Shown in pieces: positions 18,645-26,890 of a stretch of 64,000 nt of DNA. The position numbers and the translations under genes were made by a program. Numbering within the stretch: position 1 is the first letter of the stretch; the number at the start of each line of letters is the position of its first letter. Location of the stretch: positions 124,001 through 188,000 of the forward strand of contig NZ_JAESDI010000002.1 of assembly GCF_019249215.1 (NCBI RefSeq), given 5' to 3'. The notes under the pieces are model-generated. The model did no database searches. It was not told the DNA's origin and saw nothing but the letters and a program-made list of their open reading frames with translations. The stretch comes from Alteromonas lipotrueae. Lineage in GTDB: Bacteria > Pseudomonadota > Gammaproteobacteria > Enterobacterales > Alteromonadaceae.

Positions 18645-19520
18645 ATGATTACCACTTCCACCTTCACCCGCAGGCAGTTTATTCGAGCCGCGGCAATAGG
18701 TGCAGGTTGCGCCGCCATACCCAGCGTACTTGCACATTCACACACGGCTAAGTCTTTAAATGGTATGGCGAGCAACAGTATTGGACTGCAGCTTTATACC
18801 CTGCGCGACATTATGAAAGTTAGCGTGCCTGCCACATTAAAATTAGTGGGCGCGGTAGGCTACAACGAGGTTGAGTTTGCGGGTTACTTTGGCCATAGCG
18901 CCAAAGAAATTAGTACTATATTAGAAGGCGAAGGGTTAACGGCTCCATCTGCCCACATCCAGCTAAATGACTTTGATAAAAACTTAGAGCAAGTGCTAGA
19001 AGACGCTCAAACCGTAGGCCATAAATACCTTGTGCTGCCTTGGCTTAGCGAAGCGCAGCGTGGCGTGGGCATTGCGCCCTACAAAGCACTTGCTGAGAAG
19101 CTTAACACCATTGGCGAAGCGTGTAGCAAAGCCAATATTACCCTTGCGTACCACAATCATGACTTCGAATTTGAAGTGCGTGATGATGAGATTCCACTGG
19201 ATGTACTTATTACTGAAACCGACCCGAATTTAGTGTCTATGGAGCTAGATTTATATTGGGCAGTAAAGGCCGGAAAAGACCCAGTAGATTATTTTAAACA
19301 GTACCCTGGGCGCTTTAAATTATGGCACGTAAAAGACATGGCAACAGACGGTAGTTTTGCCGATGTGGGCACAGGCGTTATCGACTTTGAAACGATTTTT
19401 GCGAATGGAAAACTGGCTGGAATTGAGCATAAATTTGTGGAACGGGATCAAACCGGCGACCGCATTGCCACCATCGAGCAAGGCTATAAAGCGGTGAGTA
19501 TGCTAAACAGTACTTTGTAG
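18645..19520 (+). CDS. Exported sugar phosphate isomerase/epimerase-like protein
   Basis: This 291-aa protein has a Tat-like leader (RRQFIRAAAIGAGCAAIPSVLA) followed by an AP-endonuclease-2 TIM barrel: GLQLYTLRDIM, LAYHNHDFEFE, SMELDLYWA, LWHVKDM and GTGVIDF with metal-binding His, Glu and Asp. An AAGGAG ribosome site stands before the ATG. It follows lacI by 31 bases and is probably co-transcribed with it. With two other barrel enzymes across the locus, it may act on a keto-sugar in the periplasm. Confidence 0.87.
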   Translation: MITTSTFTRRQFIRAAAIGAGCAAIPSVLAHSHTAKSLNGMASNSIGLQLYTLRDIMKVSVPATLKLVGAVGYNEVEFAGYFGHSAKEISTILEGEGLTAPSAHIQLNDFDKNLEQVLEDAQTVGHKYLVLPWLSEAQRGVGIAPYKALAEKLNTIGEACSKANITLAYHNHDFEFEVRDDEIPLDVLITETDPNLVSMELDLYWAVKAGKDPVDYFKQYPGRFKLWHVKDMATDGSFADVGTGVIDFETIFANGKLAGIEHKFVERDQTGDRIATIEQGYKAVSMLNSTL

Positions 19521-19597
19521 CAAAGTGCTTGTAACAAAGCGCTGTGTCAAAGGGCTCTGTACCAAAGCATTTTGTAGCAAAAAGCTTTAGCAAAACC
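19514..19597 (+). repeat. Degenerate short tandem repeat
   Basis: About six imperfect copies of a 13-15-base unit close to TTGTAGCAAAGNGC run head to tail, starting inside the stop codon of the preceding gene. No function is evident. Confidence 0.6.
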
Positions 19598-19611
19598 ACA
19601 TATATCGTTAT

Positions 19612-19646
19612 GATAACGTCACCTTTATGATGTAGGTGTCGTTATC
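19612..19646. promoter_or_regulatory. Long hairpin upstream of the DUF3392 gene
   Basis: GATAACGTCACCT and AGGTGTCGTTATC pair over 13 positions with one mismatch around a 9-base loop, ending 14 bases before the ATG at 19661. No T run follows. It could be an operator or a 5' leader structure. Confidence 0.5.
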
Positions 19647-19660
19647 GTGAGTAAAGTAGT

Positions 19661-19984
19661 ATGAACGAACTGTTCAGTGCCCTATCCCGCACGTTAAGCC
19701 CTTATTACGCTGAAATGAGTATCATGCTGATGGCCACTATTTTAGTGGTGTACGGCGATATTATTAATAGCCATATAAAGCGTATTTTAGCCCCTTATCA
19801 TTTCATACTACGGGTTAGTCTTTTTGTAGTGCTATGTGCCTTTGGTTATGGCGCATTAACCCTTTATGGCGCGCCTTTTCTGCACCACATTATTGCCTAC
19901 TTACCTTGGCAGTACCAAGGCGCAGGTTTTGTACTTGCGTTTATGTTTATTGGCTTCCTAGCAGAACGCAGAAAGTATATTTAA
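19661..19984 (+). CDS. DUF3392-family membrane protein
   Basis: This 107-aa protein has three hydrophobic helices (about residues 18-37, 48-70 and 86-101) and ends with a basic RRKYI tail. It matches DUF3392, small inner-membrane proteins of unknown function found in gammaproteobacteria. It stands alone between the sugar locus and a convergent lyase gene, with a marked hairpin before its start. Confidence 0.8.
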   Translation: MNELFSALSRTLSPYYAEMSIMLMATILVVYGDIINSHIKRILAPYHFILRVSLFVVLCAFGYGALTLYGAPFLHHIIAYLPWQYQGAGFVLAFMFIGFLAERRKYI

Positions 19985-19989
19985 CAAAA

Positions 19990-20012
19990 AGGCGAAGCCG
20001 AAAGCTTCGCCT
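19990..20012. terminator. Terminator between DUF3392 and the lyase gene
   Basis: AGGCGAAGC and GCTTCGCCT form a 9-bp stem around CGAAA. On the - strand it is followed by TTTTT, so it mainly stops the lyase transcript. Confidence 0.8.
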
Positions 20013-20041
20013 GATAATGTTTACATTTTTACGGCCAGCTA

Positions 20042-21655
20042 TTAGTCTTCGTTTCTTATATAGCCAATATTAGAGAACGTTAGCAAGCTTTCAGTGATAC
20101 CTTCACTTGCGTAGAATGCAGCCCAATCGCTAGAATCTTCAACATCTTCTCCGGTTTCCGGATCTTGTGCTTGCAAGTAGTTCCCAAATTTCAAATAAGA
20201 CTCAGTGCTATCTTCAATTGTACGCGAGAAAGACTCACCAAACGCCCATACTGTAACGTAACCATGATCGTTAACCACCCTAAAATCGAAATCTTGGCCA
20301 CTTATCATGGTGCCCAGCAATTGCTTGTCTTCGCCCGAACCATCTTCTCGTGCTAGCCTGACGAATACATCGAAAATACCGTTACTAGCAACACTGTCAC
20401 TTTCGACACCGGCCGATGTTGGAGTGAAGCCGCTCTCACTGGTATCAGAAACGTACAACTTCATGATAGTGCCGGTATCGCTAGCATGGTGCTGGGCAAC
20501 AATGGCTTTTGAACCATCCGACATTTCTACTTTTATATTGGCTTGAAAGTCCTCATAAACTGCAGTCATTGCCACACGTTTTTCTTCTTTGATTTTAAGC
20601 TCGTGACGCCAGCCATTACCATTGGGCGTAACATGCTGTTCACGAAGGGCATCAAATTCCATCGTGTCGCCAACACGTGGGTCGGCACCTTCCATATCCC
20701 AATCACTCATGTCGAAGTCGGTTGGAGTAGTTGTTGGATCAGTGGTGTCATCAATATCACCGCCGCATCCATAAATGTTGGTTTCGACAATGCTATTCCA
20801 GGTATTCGCTGAATTCTCTAAACCGGTAATACGAACATAACGCGCATCGGAATCTGTCACGTCATGCGTTTCATAACCGGAACTTGAACCGCTTGACGCA
20901 CCTGAAAGTAACACCGCGTTCCAGTTGCTGTTGTTAGTTGAAGTATGCACATTGAAAAACGAGCTACGTGTACTCCCTTTAAACCACTTTACCTGTAGTT
21001 CTTTTACCGTAGCCACTTCACCTAAATCGTAAGTAATAGTTTTGCCAGTGCCATTAGAAGACCAACGAGACTCATCAGTTAAGTCATTATCGATGGTGTT
21101 TAACGGCCCATGCCCATCGTTAGTGCCATTGTCGGTCGCGGTACTAATACTTAAGTTGTTATTTCCTGAACATGTTCCGTTATCAGTAGGCGTTGTTGAA
21201 CCCGAACTTTCCAGAGTGAAATTATCAAACCGCCCTTCCCCGCCATAATAATTCGCATAGATTTTTACAGAGGTTGCAGAGCCTGAGTTAAAGCTTACCG
21301 ATACTGGTTCAAAATCACTGCCGCCGCCGGTTCTATTAAACCGTGTACCGTTTACGTCGGCACCAATTTTACCAATACCTTTTACGTAAGCGCTTAGGGT
21401 GTAATCGGTATTGGGGGTAACATCAACGTATTGCTCTACTTTACCGCCAGTGCCAGAAATTTTAGCTGAACTGCTTCCTGCGTAGGCATTCCCAGAGACA
21501 GCGGAAGGATCGGTATCGGCCCAGCCATCGAACCCACTTTCAAACCCTGGGTTATCGATGGCGACTGAATCCCCATATACAAACGAGGTGCTTGCTAAGG
21601 TAAGCGCGGTGCCCACTACAAAAGAGAGCGATGTTTTACGTGTGCTGATGTTCAT
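20042..21655 (-). CDS. Secreted PL7-like polysaccharide lyase with two binding modules
   Basis: The likely start is ATG at 21655, with AGGA nearby and a good signal peptide (MNISTRKTSLSFVVGTALTL); the open frame runs 61 codons further upstream but that part is membrane-like AT-rich noise. The mature protein of about 537 residues has a CBM4/9-like sandwich (about 30-145), an F5/8 type C/CBM32-like domain (about 155-305), a Thr/Pro linker, and a jelly-roll lyase domain. The last carries RHELK, AQHHA and YLKFGNYLQ, which align with the PL7 motifs RxELR, QxH and YFKAGxYxQ. It probably cleaves alginate or a related uronate outside the cell. The exact substrate is unproven. Confidence 0.75.
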   Translation of the reverse strand: MNISTRKTSLSFVVGTALTLASTSFVYGDSVAIDNPGFESGFDGWADTDPSAVSGNAYAGSSSAKISGTGGKVEQYVDVTPNTDYTLSAYVKGIGKIGADVNGTRFNRTGGGSDFEPVSVSFNSGSATSVKIYANYYGGEGRFDNFTLESSGSTTPTDNGTCSGNNNLSISTATDNGTNDGHGPLNTIDNDLTDESRWSSNGTGKTITYDLGEVATVKELQVKWFKGSTRSSFFNVHTSTNNSNWNAVLLSGASSGSSSGYETHDVTDSDARYVRITGLENSANTWNSIVETNIYGCGGDIDDTTDPTTTPTDFDMSDWDMEGADPRVGDTMEFDALREQHVTPNGNGWRHELKIKEEKRVAMTAVYEDFQANIKVEMSDGSKAIVAQHHASDTGTIMKLYVSDTSESGFTPTSAGVESDSVASNGIFDVFVRLAREDGSGEDKQLLGTMISGQDFDFRVVNDHGYVTVWAFGESFSRTIEDSTESYLKFGNYLQAQDPETGEDVEDSSDWAAFYASEGITESLLTFSNIGYIRNED

Positions 21656-21765
21656 GCAATTTGTCCTGTAATTAACGGTTTTAGTAAACCAATTAAAATA
21701 AGCCCAGCGAGGTTTGCTGCGACTAAAAACGAAATTCAATTTTCGATATAGCCTAGAAATAAAGA

Positions 21766-21780
21766 TTACCAAATTGGTAA
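21766..21780. promoter_or_regulatory. Palindromic site TTACCAAATTGGTAA
   Basis: A perfect 7-1-7 inverted repeat lies about 110 bases upstream of the lyase ATG. It resembles two further sites in this intergenic region, so it is a probable operator of an unlinked regulator. Confidence 0.55.
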
Positions 21781-21856
21781 TACCAAAGATCCAAACTATG
21801 TGTAAAATGATTAACCAAAAAAGCAATAAGATCAACACAAGTTATTAACAATAAAA

Positions 21857-21872
21857 CTTACCAATAGGTAAG
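21857..21872. promoter_or_regulatory. Palindromic site CTTACC-N4-GGTAAG
   Basis: A perfect 6-bp inverted repeat with an AATA centre shares the TTACCAAT half of the neighbouring site. It lies about 200 bases before the lyase start. Confidence 0.45.
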
Positions 21873-22072
21873 CCAACAAGTTTACAATAAGCTTAAAGTA
21901 AAAAGATAAAAATAAAATTGATATATTTCAGTGATATGGCAAGTTGTTAGAATTGCAAAATCCAAAAACAAAAATGAGAATTATTTCTGAAATTGTTAAC
22001 AGGTAAGCTACCTTTGCAATGATCATAGCTTGAATAATAGATAAAAAGGCAGAACAACAACAACCAAACACA

Positions 22073-22098
22073 TTACCAATAAGTGCAGTATTGGTTAA
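22073..22098. promoter_or_regulatory. Spaced TTACCAATA / TATTGGTTAA inverted repeat
   Basis: The same half-site appears twice in inverted order with a 7-base spacer. It may be a third site for the same regulator or an unrelated hairpin. Confidence 0.35.
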
Positions 22099-22726
22099 TT
22101 AAATTAATGTATGCGGTTTAAGCTGACTTTTTATGGGAGGGATTACTGGTAGTTAGACCTGCTGTTCGGAACTGCGCGGTTCAACTAAAGTGCTGGAATG
22201 TAGAAATTAGAAAAAATAGTAATTAGTCACTTAAAATGATCAACCGTTTTAAAATACAATTGCATTAGCTGGCAGCATGTTAATTGTGCAGCCCCAGAGA
22301 GGTCCGCTTCTGACCAATTGCACTTTTGAAGGCGGCGCACAGAGCTGAAGAGCTTTAAACTTTGTACGCCGACCGCATTTTATCAATCTGCCGTTTCTCA
22401 CTCGGCACAAGTTTTAATGCATCCCATCCCTTATTTCTAATGTGAAATTAATAAGAGCGCTTCGGCTCTTTTTTGTGCACTTATTTTACCTGCCCAAACC
22501 CATTGTATTCGCGGCCCACTTAAGAATTCTTATTCCATTTTGTCGCATAAATAACTTATATTTATACATTTATATTGATCTTAGTGAATTTTTATTCAAG
22601 AATGACTGATGCTTTATTGAACAACCTTTAAAAAATAGTAAAAATAAAAAGGAATTATTCACCTGATAGTCATATCACTTCACTATTTTTACCGCTTTCT
22701 CACAACAATAAAAAGAAGGATAAGCA
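22099..22726. other. Gene-poor intergenic stretch with an orphan terminator
   Basis: No convincing gene lies between the lyase promoter and the nuclease gene. A clear Rho-independent terminator on the + strand (22453-22474: AAGAGC stem, GGCTCTT, six Ts) has no gene upstream on that strand for over 350 bases. The part from about 22280 to 22450 is richer in GC than its surroundings and may be a gene remnant or a small RNA. The last 200 bases are very AT-rich and should hold the nuclease promoter; a 22-base string (22639-22660) recurs at 31861. Confidence 0.5.
22453..22474 (+). terminator. Orphan Rho-independent terminator
   Basis: The stem AAGAGC/GCTCTT with a short GC-rich loop is followed by TTTTTT. 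There is no annotated gene upstream on this strand. Confidence 0.75.
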
Positions 22727-24118
22727 ATGTTAAAAAATGTGCAAAAATCTATAGCGAGCGTAGCATTATTAATGCTAGCTGCGGTTAACTCCGCAAGTGC
22801 CGCTATACCAAGTGGATACTATGACTTAGTAGATACCTCTAATGCAGATACCCTACGAGATTCGCTACATGAAATTATAGATGACCATCAAAGGTTCCCT
22901 TACACTTCATCTGCAACTGATACATGGGACATACTGGAAGAGGCAGACGAGGATCCAGACAACGCAAGTAACATAATTGATATCTATAAAAATGAAAGTT
23001 ACAGCAAAGAAGGTGGCGGTAACAGTAATTACAACCGTGAACACACCTGGCCTAAATCTTACGGCTTTCCAGACGATGGCTCAAGTAACTACCCCTACAC
23101 AGATGCCCATCACCTATTTTTAGCTAATAGTGGTTACAACTCAAGTCGTAGTAACAAGCCTTATGCCGACTGTGATTCTAGTTGCTCTGAAAAAGTTACC
23201 ACCTCTAGCAATAACAGGGGGGGTAGTAGCACAGAATCGAATTGGACCACTGGATCAGGTGCCACAGGTAGCTGGCAAACGTGGAGTGAAAGAAAAGGCG
23301 ACACGGCTAGAGCGTTAATGTACTTAGCAGTGCGATACGAAGGTGGGACGCATGGTGACACAGGAGCTTCTGAACCAAACTTGATTTTAACCGATGACCG
23401 AGCGTTAATTGCTAACTCAAACACGGGAGACAATTTGACCGTAGCCTACATGGGTCTCAAATCGACTTTGCTGCAATGGCATGAAGATGACCCAGTCGAT
23501 GATTTCGAACGTCGGCACAACGAAGCTGTTTATGAAAACCAAGGAAATCGGAACCCATTTGTTGATTACCCCGAATATGTAACCTGTGTGTTCGAAGGTA
23601 ATTGCTCCAATTCAACTGGTAATAGCTCAGGCTCAACCGATGCATGGATCAACGAAATACACTATGACAACTCAGGCTCGGACCAAAATGAATTAGTTGA
23701 AATCGCTGGTACTTCAGGAACAGATTTATCAGGTTGGAGCATAGTAGCGTACAATGGTAACGGTGGCAGTGCTTACAAAACCACCTCCTTATCTGGCACC
23801 ATTAGCAACCAAGATAACGGTTTTGGTACAGTCGCATTTTATATCAGCGGTTTACAAAATGGCGCATCAGATGGTCTGGCGTTAGTTGATAGTGTGGGTA
23901 GCGTAATTCAATTCTTAAGCTACGAAGGCACGCTAACGGCCACTAGTGGCGCTGCGAGTGGTGTTACATCCACGGATATTGGTGTATCAGAAACCAGCTC
24001 TACTAGCATAGGCTATTCACTGCAATTATCTGGCTCTGGTCAAAGTTATGATGACTTTACCTGGGAATCACCAGCAAGCAGTACCCCAGATTCAGTCAAT
24101 AATAATCAGTCTTTTTAA
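22727..24118 (+). CDS. Secreted endonuclease I family protein with lamin-tail-like domain
   Basis: This 463-aa protein has a Sec signal peptide ending near NSASA. The N-terminal two thirds is an endonuclease I (EndA/NucM/Vvn) domain: the metal and catalytic motif NREHTWPKS is near residue 102, followed by DAHHLF and later a FERRHNEAVYENQGNRNPFVDYPE block typical of the family. After a Ser/Gly linker, residues from about 303 on form a lamin-tail-like sandwich (WINEIHYDN). The enzyme should degrade extracellular DNA. AGAAGGA precedes the ATG. A strong terminator follows the stop. Confidence 0.92.
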   Translation: MLKNVQKSIASVALLMLAAVNSASAAIPSGYYDLVDTSNADTLRDSLHEIIDDHQRFPYTSSATDTWDILEEADEDPDNASNIIDIYKNESYSKEGGGNSNYNREHTWPKSYGFPDDGSSNYPYTDAHHLFLANSGYNSSRSNKPYADCDSSCSEKVTTSSNNRGGSSTESNWTTGSGATGSWQTWSERKGDTARALMYLAVRYEGGTHGDTGASEPNLILTDDRALIANSNTGDNLTVAYMGLKSTLLQWHEDDPVDDFERRHNEAVYENQGNRNPFVDYPEYVTCVFEGNCSNSTGNSSGSTDAWINEIHYDNSGSDQNELVEIAGTSGTDLSGWSIVAYNGNGGSAYKTTSLSGTISNQDNGFGTVAFYISGLQNGASDGLALVDSVGSVIQFLSYEGTLTATSGAASGVTSTDIGVSETSSTSIGYSLQLSGSGQSYDDFTWESPASSTPDSVNNNQSF

Positions 24119-24147
24119 AACTAACTAAGGCTTTTATTTAACTCTAT

Positions 24148-24184
24148 AGTTGGCTACATCGACTTGGTAGCCAACTTAGTTTTA
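24148..24184 (+). terminator. Terminator of the endonuclease gene
   Basis: AGTTGGCTAC and GTAGCCAACT form a perfect 10-bp stem with a 9-base loop, followed by TTAGTTTTA. It lies 30 bases after the nuclease stop codon. Confidence 0.8.
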
Positions 24185-24772
24185 CTCTAAAGCTCTTTAC
24201 CTCCCACTACCAATAACTCAGTTGAGCGTACAGTATTTTTTACCTAAACCACTCCGGCTCAAGCGTAATTTGCTACGTGGAACTAACCTTAAAAAAATTT
24301 TCAAAGTAGCAAAAATCCGATTTTATTATAAGTTTTTAGACTAGCTACACGGTTTTTTGTGGTTAGGGTATTTCCAATTGCAATTAAAGAGCGACTTTTT
24401 AAGTACAACTGAGAAGTATAAAAAGACGTAACAAAATGACTACTGCTTGTCGTTTAAATCCCGTCAACAACAGCTGTGTACGTAAACCGGAAGTTGGTTA
24501 TCTATTATTTAATGGACCCAATGAGCTAGTTTCTGCCCAAAATATTGTCATTGTTGAGAGTTAGATGTCTGTCTACGTATACGGTTGTAGCTGCCTTTCC
24601 CCTATATTCAGGAAAACGACCCAATCGCGCGTTTTTGTCCTTTACGTAATTAGCCCTTATTAAGCGTAACCTCTGTACTCTTTGACTTTCAGTAAACTCT
24701 GAATGATGGCACTATGGATAAAAACGAGCACATGCTCGGAAGAAAAACGCGCAATTTGCGCACTATTAAATT
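24185..24772. other. Intergenic left flank of the cassette array; possible attI-side relic
   Basis: No convincing gene was found in this stretch. A 42-codon open frame (24436-24564) has no ribosome site and no recognisable motif. Directly before the first cassette, a hairpin-forming CGCGCAAATTGCGC-like stretch leads into GTTATAC at 24773. There is no attC-like symmetry upstream, so this end could be an attI remnant, but the integrase gene expected beside it is not in the window. Confidence 0.45.
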
Positions 24773-24797
24773 GTTATACACCCAAAAGGAATAAATT

Positions 24798-25196
24798 ATC
24801 GATACAGAGTTTTTGGTCAAAGCAAGAAAGCAGTTTCAATTCTTAGTTAGCTCTTATGGATTCAAAGAAATTAGCTCCAGCGAGTTCGAATTGAACTATG
24901 CAAAAACAACCATCAAAGTTCGTATAGAGGGGATTAATTGGGGCCTTAACTCAAGAGTTGCTTTTGGAACAACAACTGATAACTTTGAAGATTATGATTT
25001 GTTTGACATTATTCCTTATTACGGTGGTTTTAAGATAAAGCTCAAACCCAACATTGAGCAGCAAGGACAGTTACCTATTCTTGCATCATTAGTAAATGCT
25101 TATGCGAGACCAGTTCTTCGTGAAGACATATCTTCATTTGTCTTTGCAAAAGCCCAGCAAGAAAAGCGAGCAAAGCAGTTTCGTGCTCTTATTTAG
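24798..25196 (+). CDS. Cassette 1: small unknown protein with non-standard start
   Basis: The coding frame gives about 132 residues (DTEFLVKARKQFQFLVSSYGF...), a soluble protein with no motif I recognise. There is no ATG. AAAGGA lies seven bases before ATC at 24798, the ideal spacing; ATT at 24795 and TTG at 24813 are the alternatives, and the TTG has no ribosome site. Either ATC is used as a rare start or an ATG has mutated and the gene is silent. It is the first cassette, nearest the presumed promoter side of the array. Confidence 0.6.
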   Translation: MDTEFLVKARKQFQFLVSSYGFKEISSSEFELNYAKTTIKVRIEGINWGLNSRVAFGTTTDNFEDYDLFDIIPYYGGFKIKLKPNIEQQGQLPILASLVNAYARPVLREDISSFVFAKAQQEKRAKQFRALI

Positions 25197-25202
25197 TCGG
25201 GT

Positions 25203-25317
25203 GTATAACAAAAAAATTAAGTTCACCCGCTCCGCGGGCTGGGACGCAAACATGTGGGCTGCTCACTTCGTTCGGATTTTAGCCCACACGTCTGCGCCCC
25301 TTATTTAAAAGTTAGGC
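25203..25317 (+). repeat. attC1
   Basis: GTATAAC at the left and GTTAGGC at the right bound a 115-base region with internal pairing TGGGACGC...GCGCCCC and GTGGGCT...AGCCCAC. This is a standard attC layout. Confidence 0.85.
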
Positions 25318-25355
25318 TTTTCTCAAAGTCAGATGTAAATTTCAAAAAGGGATAT

Positions 25356-26330
25356 ATGAAACCTATTATTATTGATGCAGCAACAATTTTTGATCCTGCA
25401 CGACTATTAGCTGTTTTAGCATCAATAGACATTCGTCATTCTGAAGTTTGGGTGTCTCAACGTTATGATCATTTCAAAGAAAAAGATTTCATAACTGGTT
25501 TTGGTACTGAAAGTAAATTTGCATTGCTTCCAAACGAACGTGGAAGTTATAAAGCTGATCCTATTGAAGTTCCATCAATTAATGAAAAACTAGACCCTAA
25601 GTCTTGGACCACAGGGCCTAAAATATTGCGTTGGGCTTTGAGTAAAGGAATGGTAGTTCCTAAAGATTTATTTAAGTATGAAGAATTAGCTATTGAGCTT
25701 GAAAAACAAAATAGAATAGAGCACTTATCTGAAAATATTATACTAGGCGATCCTCAAGAAATTGATGTTAGGGCAGGAAAAGAAGCTACTGAAAGATATT
25801 TGAAAGAAACGGGACAAAAAAAGTTAGGTGTTGATTATGCTTGGCGGCTCTCCCCTTATGGAATAGGACATGGATTAGGTTTAATGCTTGCAGCAGCTAA
25901 TGAAGATGGCGTTGACCCATTTTTTAGTCACCCTCATTTTAATGATGATATTTCAACCCACAACTACTCGTTTTATAAAAAAGAAAAATCAATCAGTGCA
26001 GCACAAAAAGAGAACTCTACTGATAAAGCAAGTTGTTTAGCAATCGAGCATTCATTAAAAGACGCGAAACAGTTACTCAAAGCACCTGAACCCATAGCAA
26101 TCTCAGAAGTTGCTTTCTTTTTACAGCAAAAAGAACGGATAGACTCCATAAATGGGATAATTAATGCGTCTAAAGATTTAGAGTCTAGAAATAAAGATTG
26201 TGGAGTTATCAGTAGTAAATTTATTGGAACTACGACTATTGATGGTACTATTTTTGGAGGCATACCTGTAACGTCTTCGCTAGTATCGTTATATGATGTT
26301 GGTGCTAGATATTTTAAATCTCGTAAATAA
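25356..26330 (+). CDS. Cassette 2: unknown 324-aa protein
   Basis: ATG at 25356 follows AAAAAGGG at good spacing, which is why I reject the longer frame that starts inside the attC. The product (MKPIIIDAATIFDPARLLAVL...) is soluble, acidic-basic mixed and rich in Lys and Glu in its second half, with no signal peptide or membrane span. I do not recognise the family. Mobile cassettes of this size often carry defence or toxin functions, but nothing in the sequence proves it. Confidence 0.8.
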   Translation: MKPIIIDAATIFDPARLLAVLASIDIRHSEVWVSQRYDHFKEKDFITGFGTESKFALLPNERGSYKADPIEVPSINEKLDPKSWTTGPKILRWALSKGMVVPKDLFKYEELAIELEKQNRIEHLSENIILGDPQEIDVRAGKEATERYLKETGQKKLGVDYAWRLSPYGIGHGLGLMLAAANEDGVDPFFSHPHFNDDISTHNYSFYKKEKSISAAQKENSTDKASCLAIEHSLKDAKQLLKAPEPIAISEVAFFLQQKERIDSINGIINASKDLESRNKDCGVISSKFIGTTTIDGTIFGGIPVTSSLVSLYDVGARYFKSRK

Positions 26331-26333
26331 AAA

Positions 26334-26435
26334 GCCTAACAAGCTGTTAAACAAGGACAAAAAACAGTTGGCTTTTGCTCCTTCGTCGCTTAATTTTAGC
26401 CAACTATTTTATTGCCTGTTAACAGGGCGTTATGT
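26334..26435 (+). repeat. attC2
   Basis: GCCTAAC and GTTATGT bound 102 bases with the pair AGTTGGC...AGCCAACT in the middle. This belongs to a different attC sequence group from attC1. Confidence 0.85.
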
Positions 26436-26452
26436 AACCAGAGAAAATACCT

Positions 26453-26707
26453 ATGAAACCCAAAAGGAAGTCTCTCTTTTTAGCTTTGTTGAGTGCGATA
26501 TTTTTTGCCATGGCTTCAGGTTGGCTGGTTTTTGAGGTTGCTTTATTGTTTTCTGTAGGTGGTTGGTTTCGCATTTGGCCAAGAGGTGAACATCCAGAAA
26601 GCCCTTATGGTTTTGCTCTTTTCTGGGGGTTAATGGTTGGTGTGTTAGGCTATCCTTTATGGCAAAAGACAGGTATTTCTGAAATCATGCCTAGCCTTGT
26701 GTTCTGA
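26453..26707 (+). CDS. Cassette 3: small two-span membrane protein
   Basis: This 84-aa protein has a basic N-terminus (MKPKRKS), a hydrophobic helix at about residues 8-34 and another at about 53-68. It shows no recognised domain. It starts 17 bases after the cassette core box, typical for cassette genes. Function unknown. Confidence 0.7.
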   Translation: MKPKRKSLFLALLSAIFFAMASGWLVFEVALLFSVGGWFRIWPRGEHPESPYGFALFWGLMVGVLGYPLWQKTGISEIMPSLVF

Positions 26708-26717
26708 GCGACTGGTA

Positions 26718-26849
26718 ACATAACAAGCGCATCAAGTCGCTCGCAGGCTCGCTGGGACACCAAAACTACGCGGCGATTTAGTTTGGTGCTTCGCCCAATT
26801 TTAACCAAATCGCCGCTACGTTTCGGTGCCCCTTATGCGGGCGTTATAC
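26718..26849 (+). repeat. attC3
   Basis: ACATAAC and GTTATAC bound 132 bases with internal pairing GGCGATTT...AAATCGCC and TGGGACACC...GGTGCCCC. The layout is like attC1. Confidence 0.85.
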
Positions 26850-26890
26850 ACCAATTAGTAATCTTCGCCTAAAGTTACAAGGGAAAGGAA

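Noticed and set aside
20307..21248. Several + strand open frames opposite the lyase gene
   Set aside because: They are antisense shadows without ribosome sites; the - strand frame has a signal peptide and three recognisable domains.
22280..22450. Possible gene remnant on the - strand
   Set aside because: Only about 25 codons are open and no family could be recognised; noted only as part of the intergenic stretch.
24436..24564. 42-codon open frame left of the cassette array
   Set aside because: No ribosome site, no motif and no attC pairing; not enough to call a gene.
24664..24779. Candidate attC before cassette 1 (GCGTAAC to GTTATAC)
   Set aside because: The interval lacks the paired arms of an attC, so I only suggest an attI-like relic.
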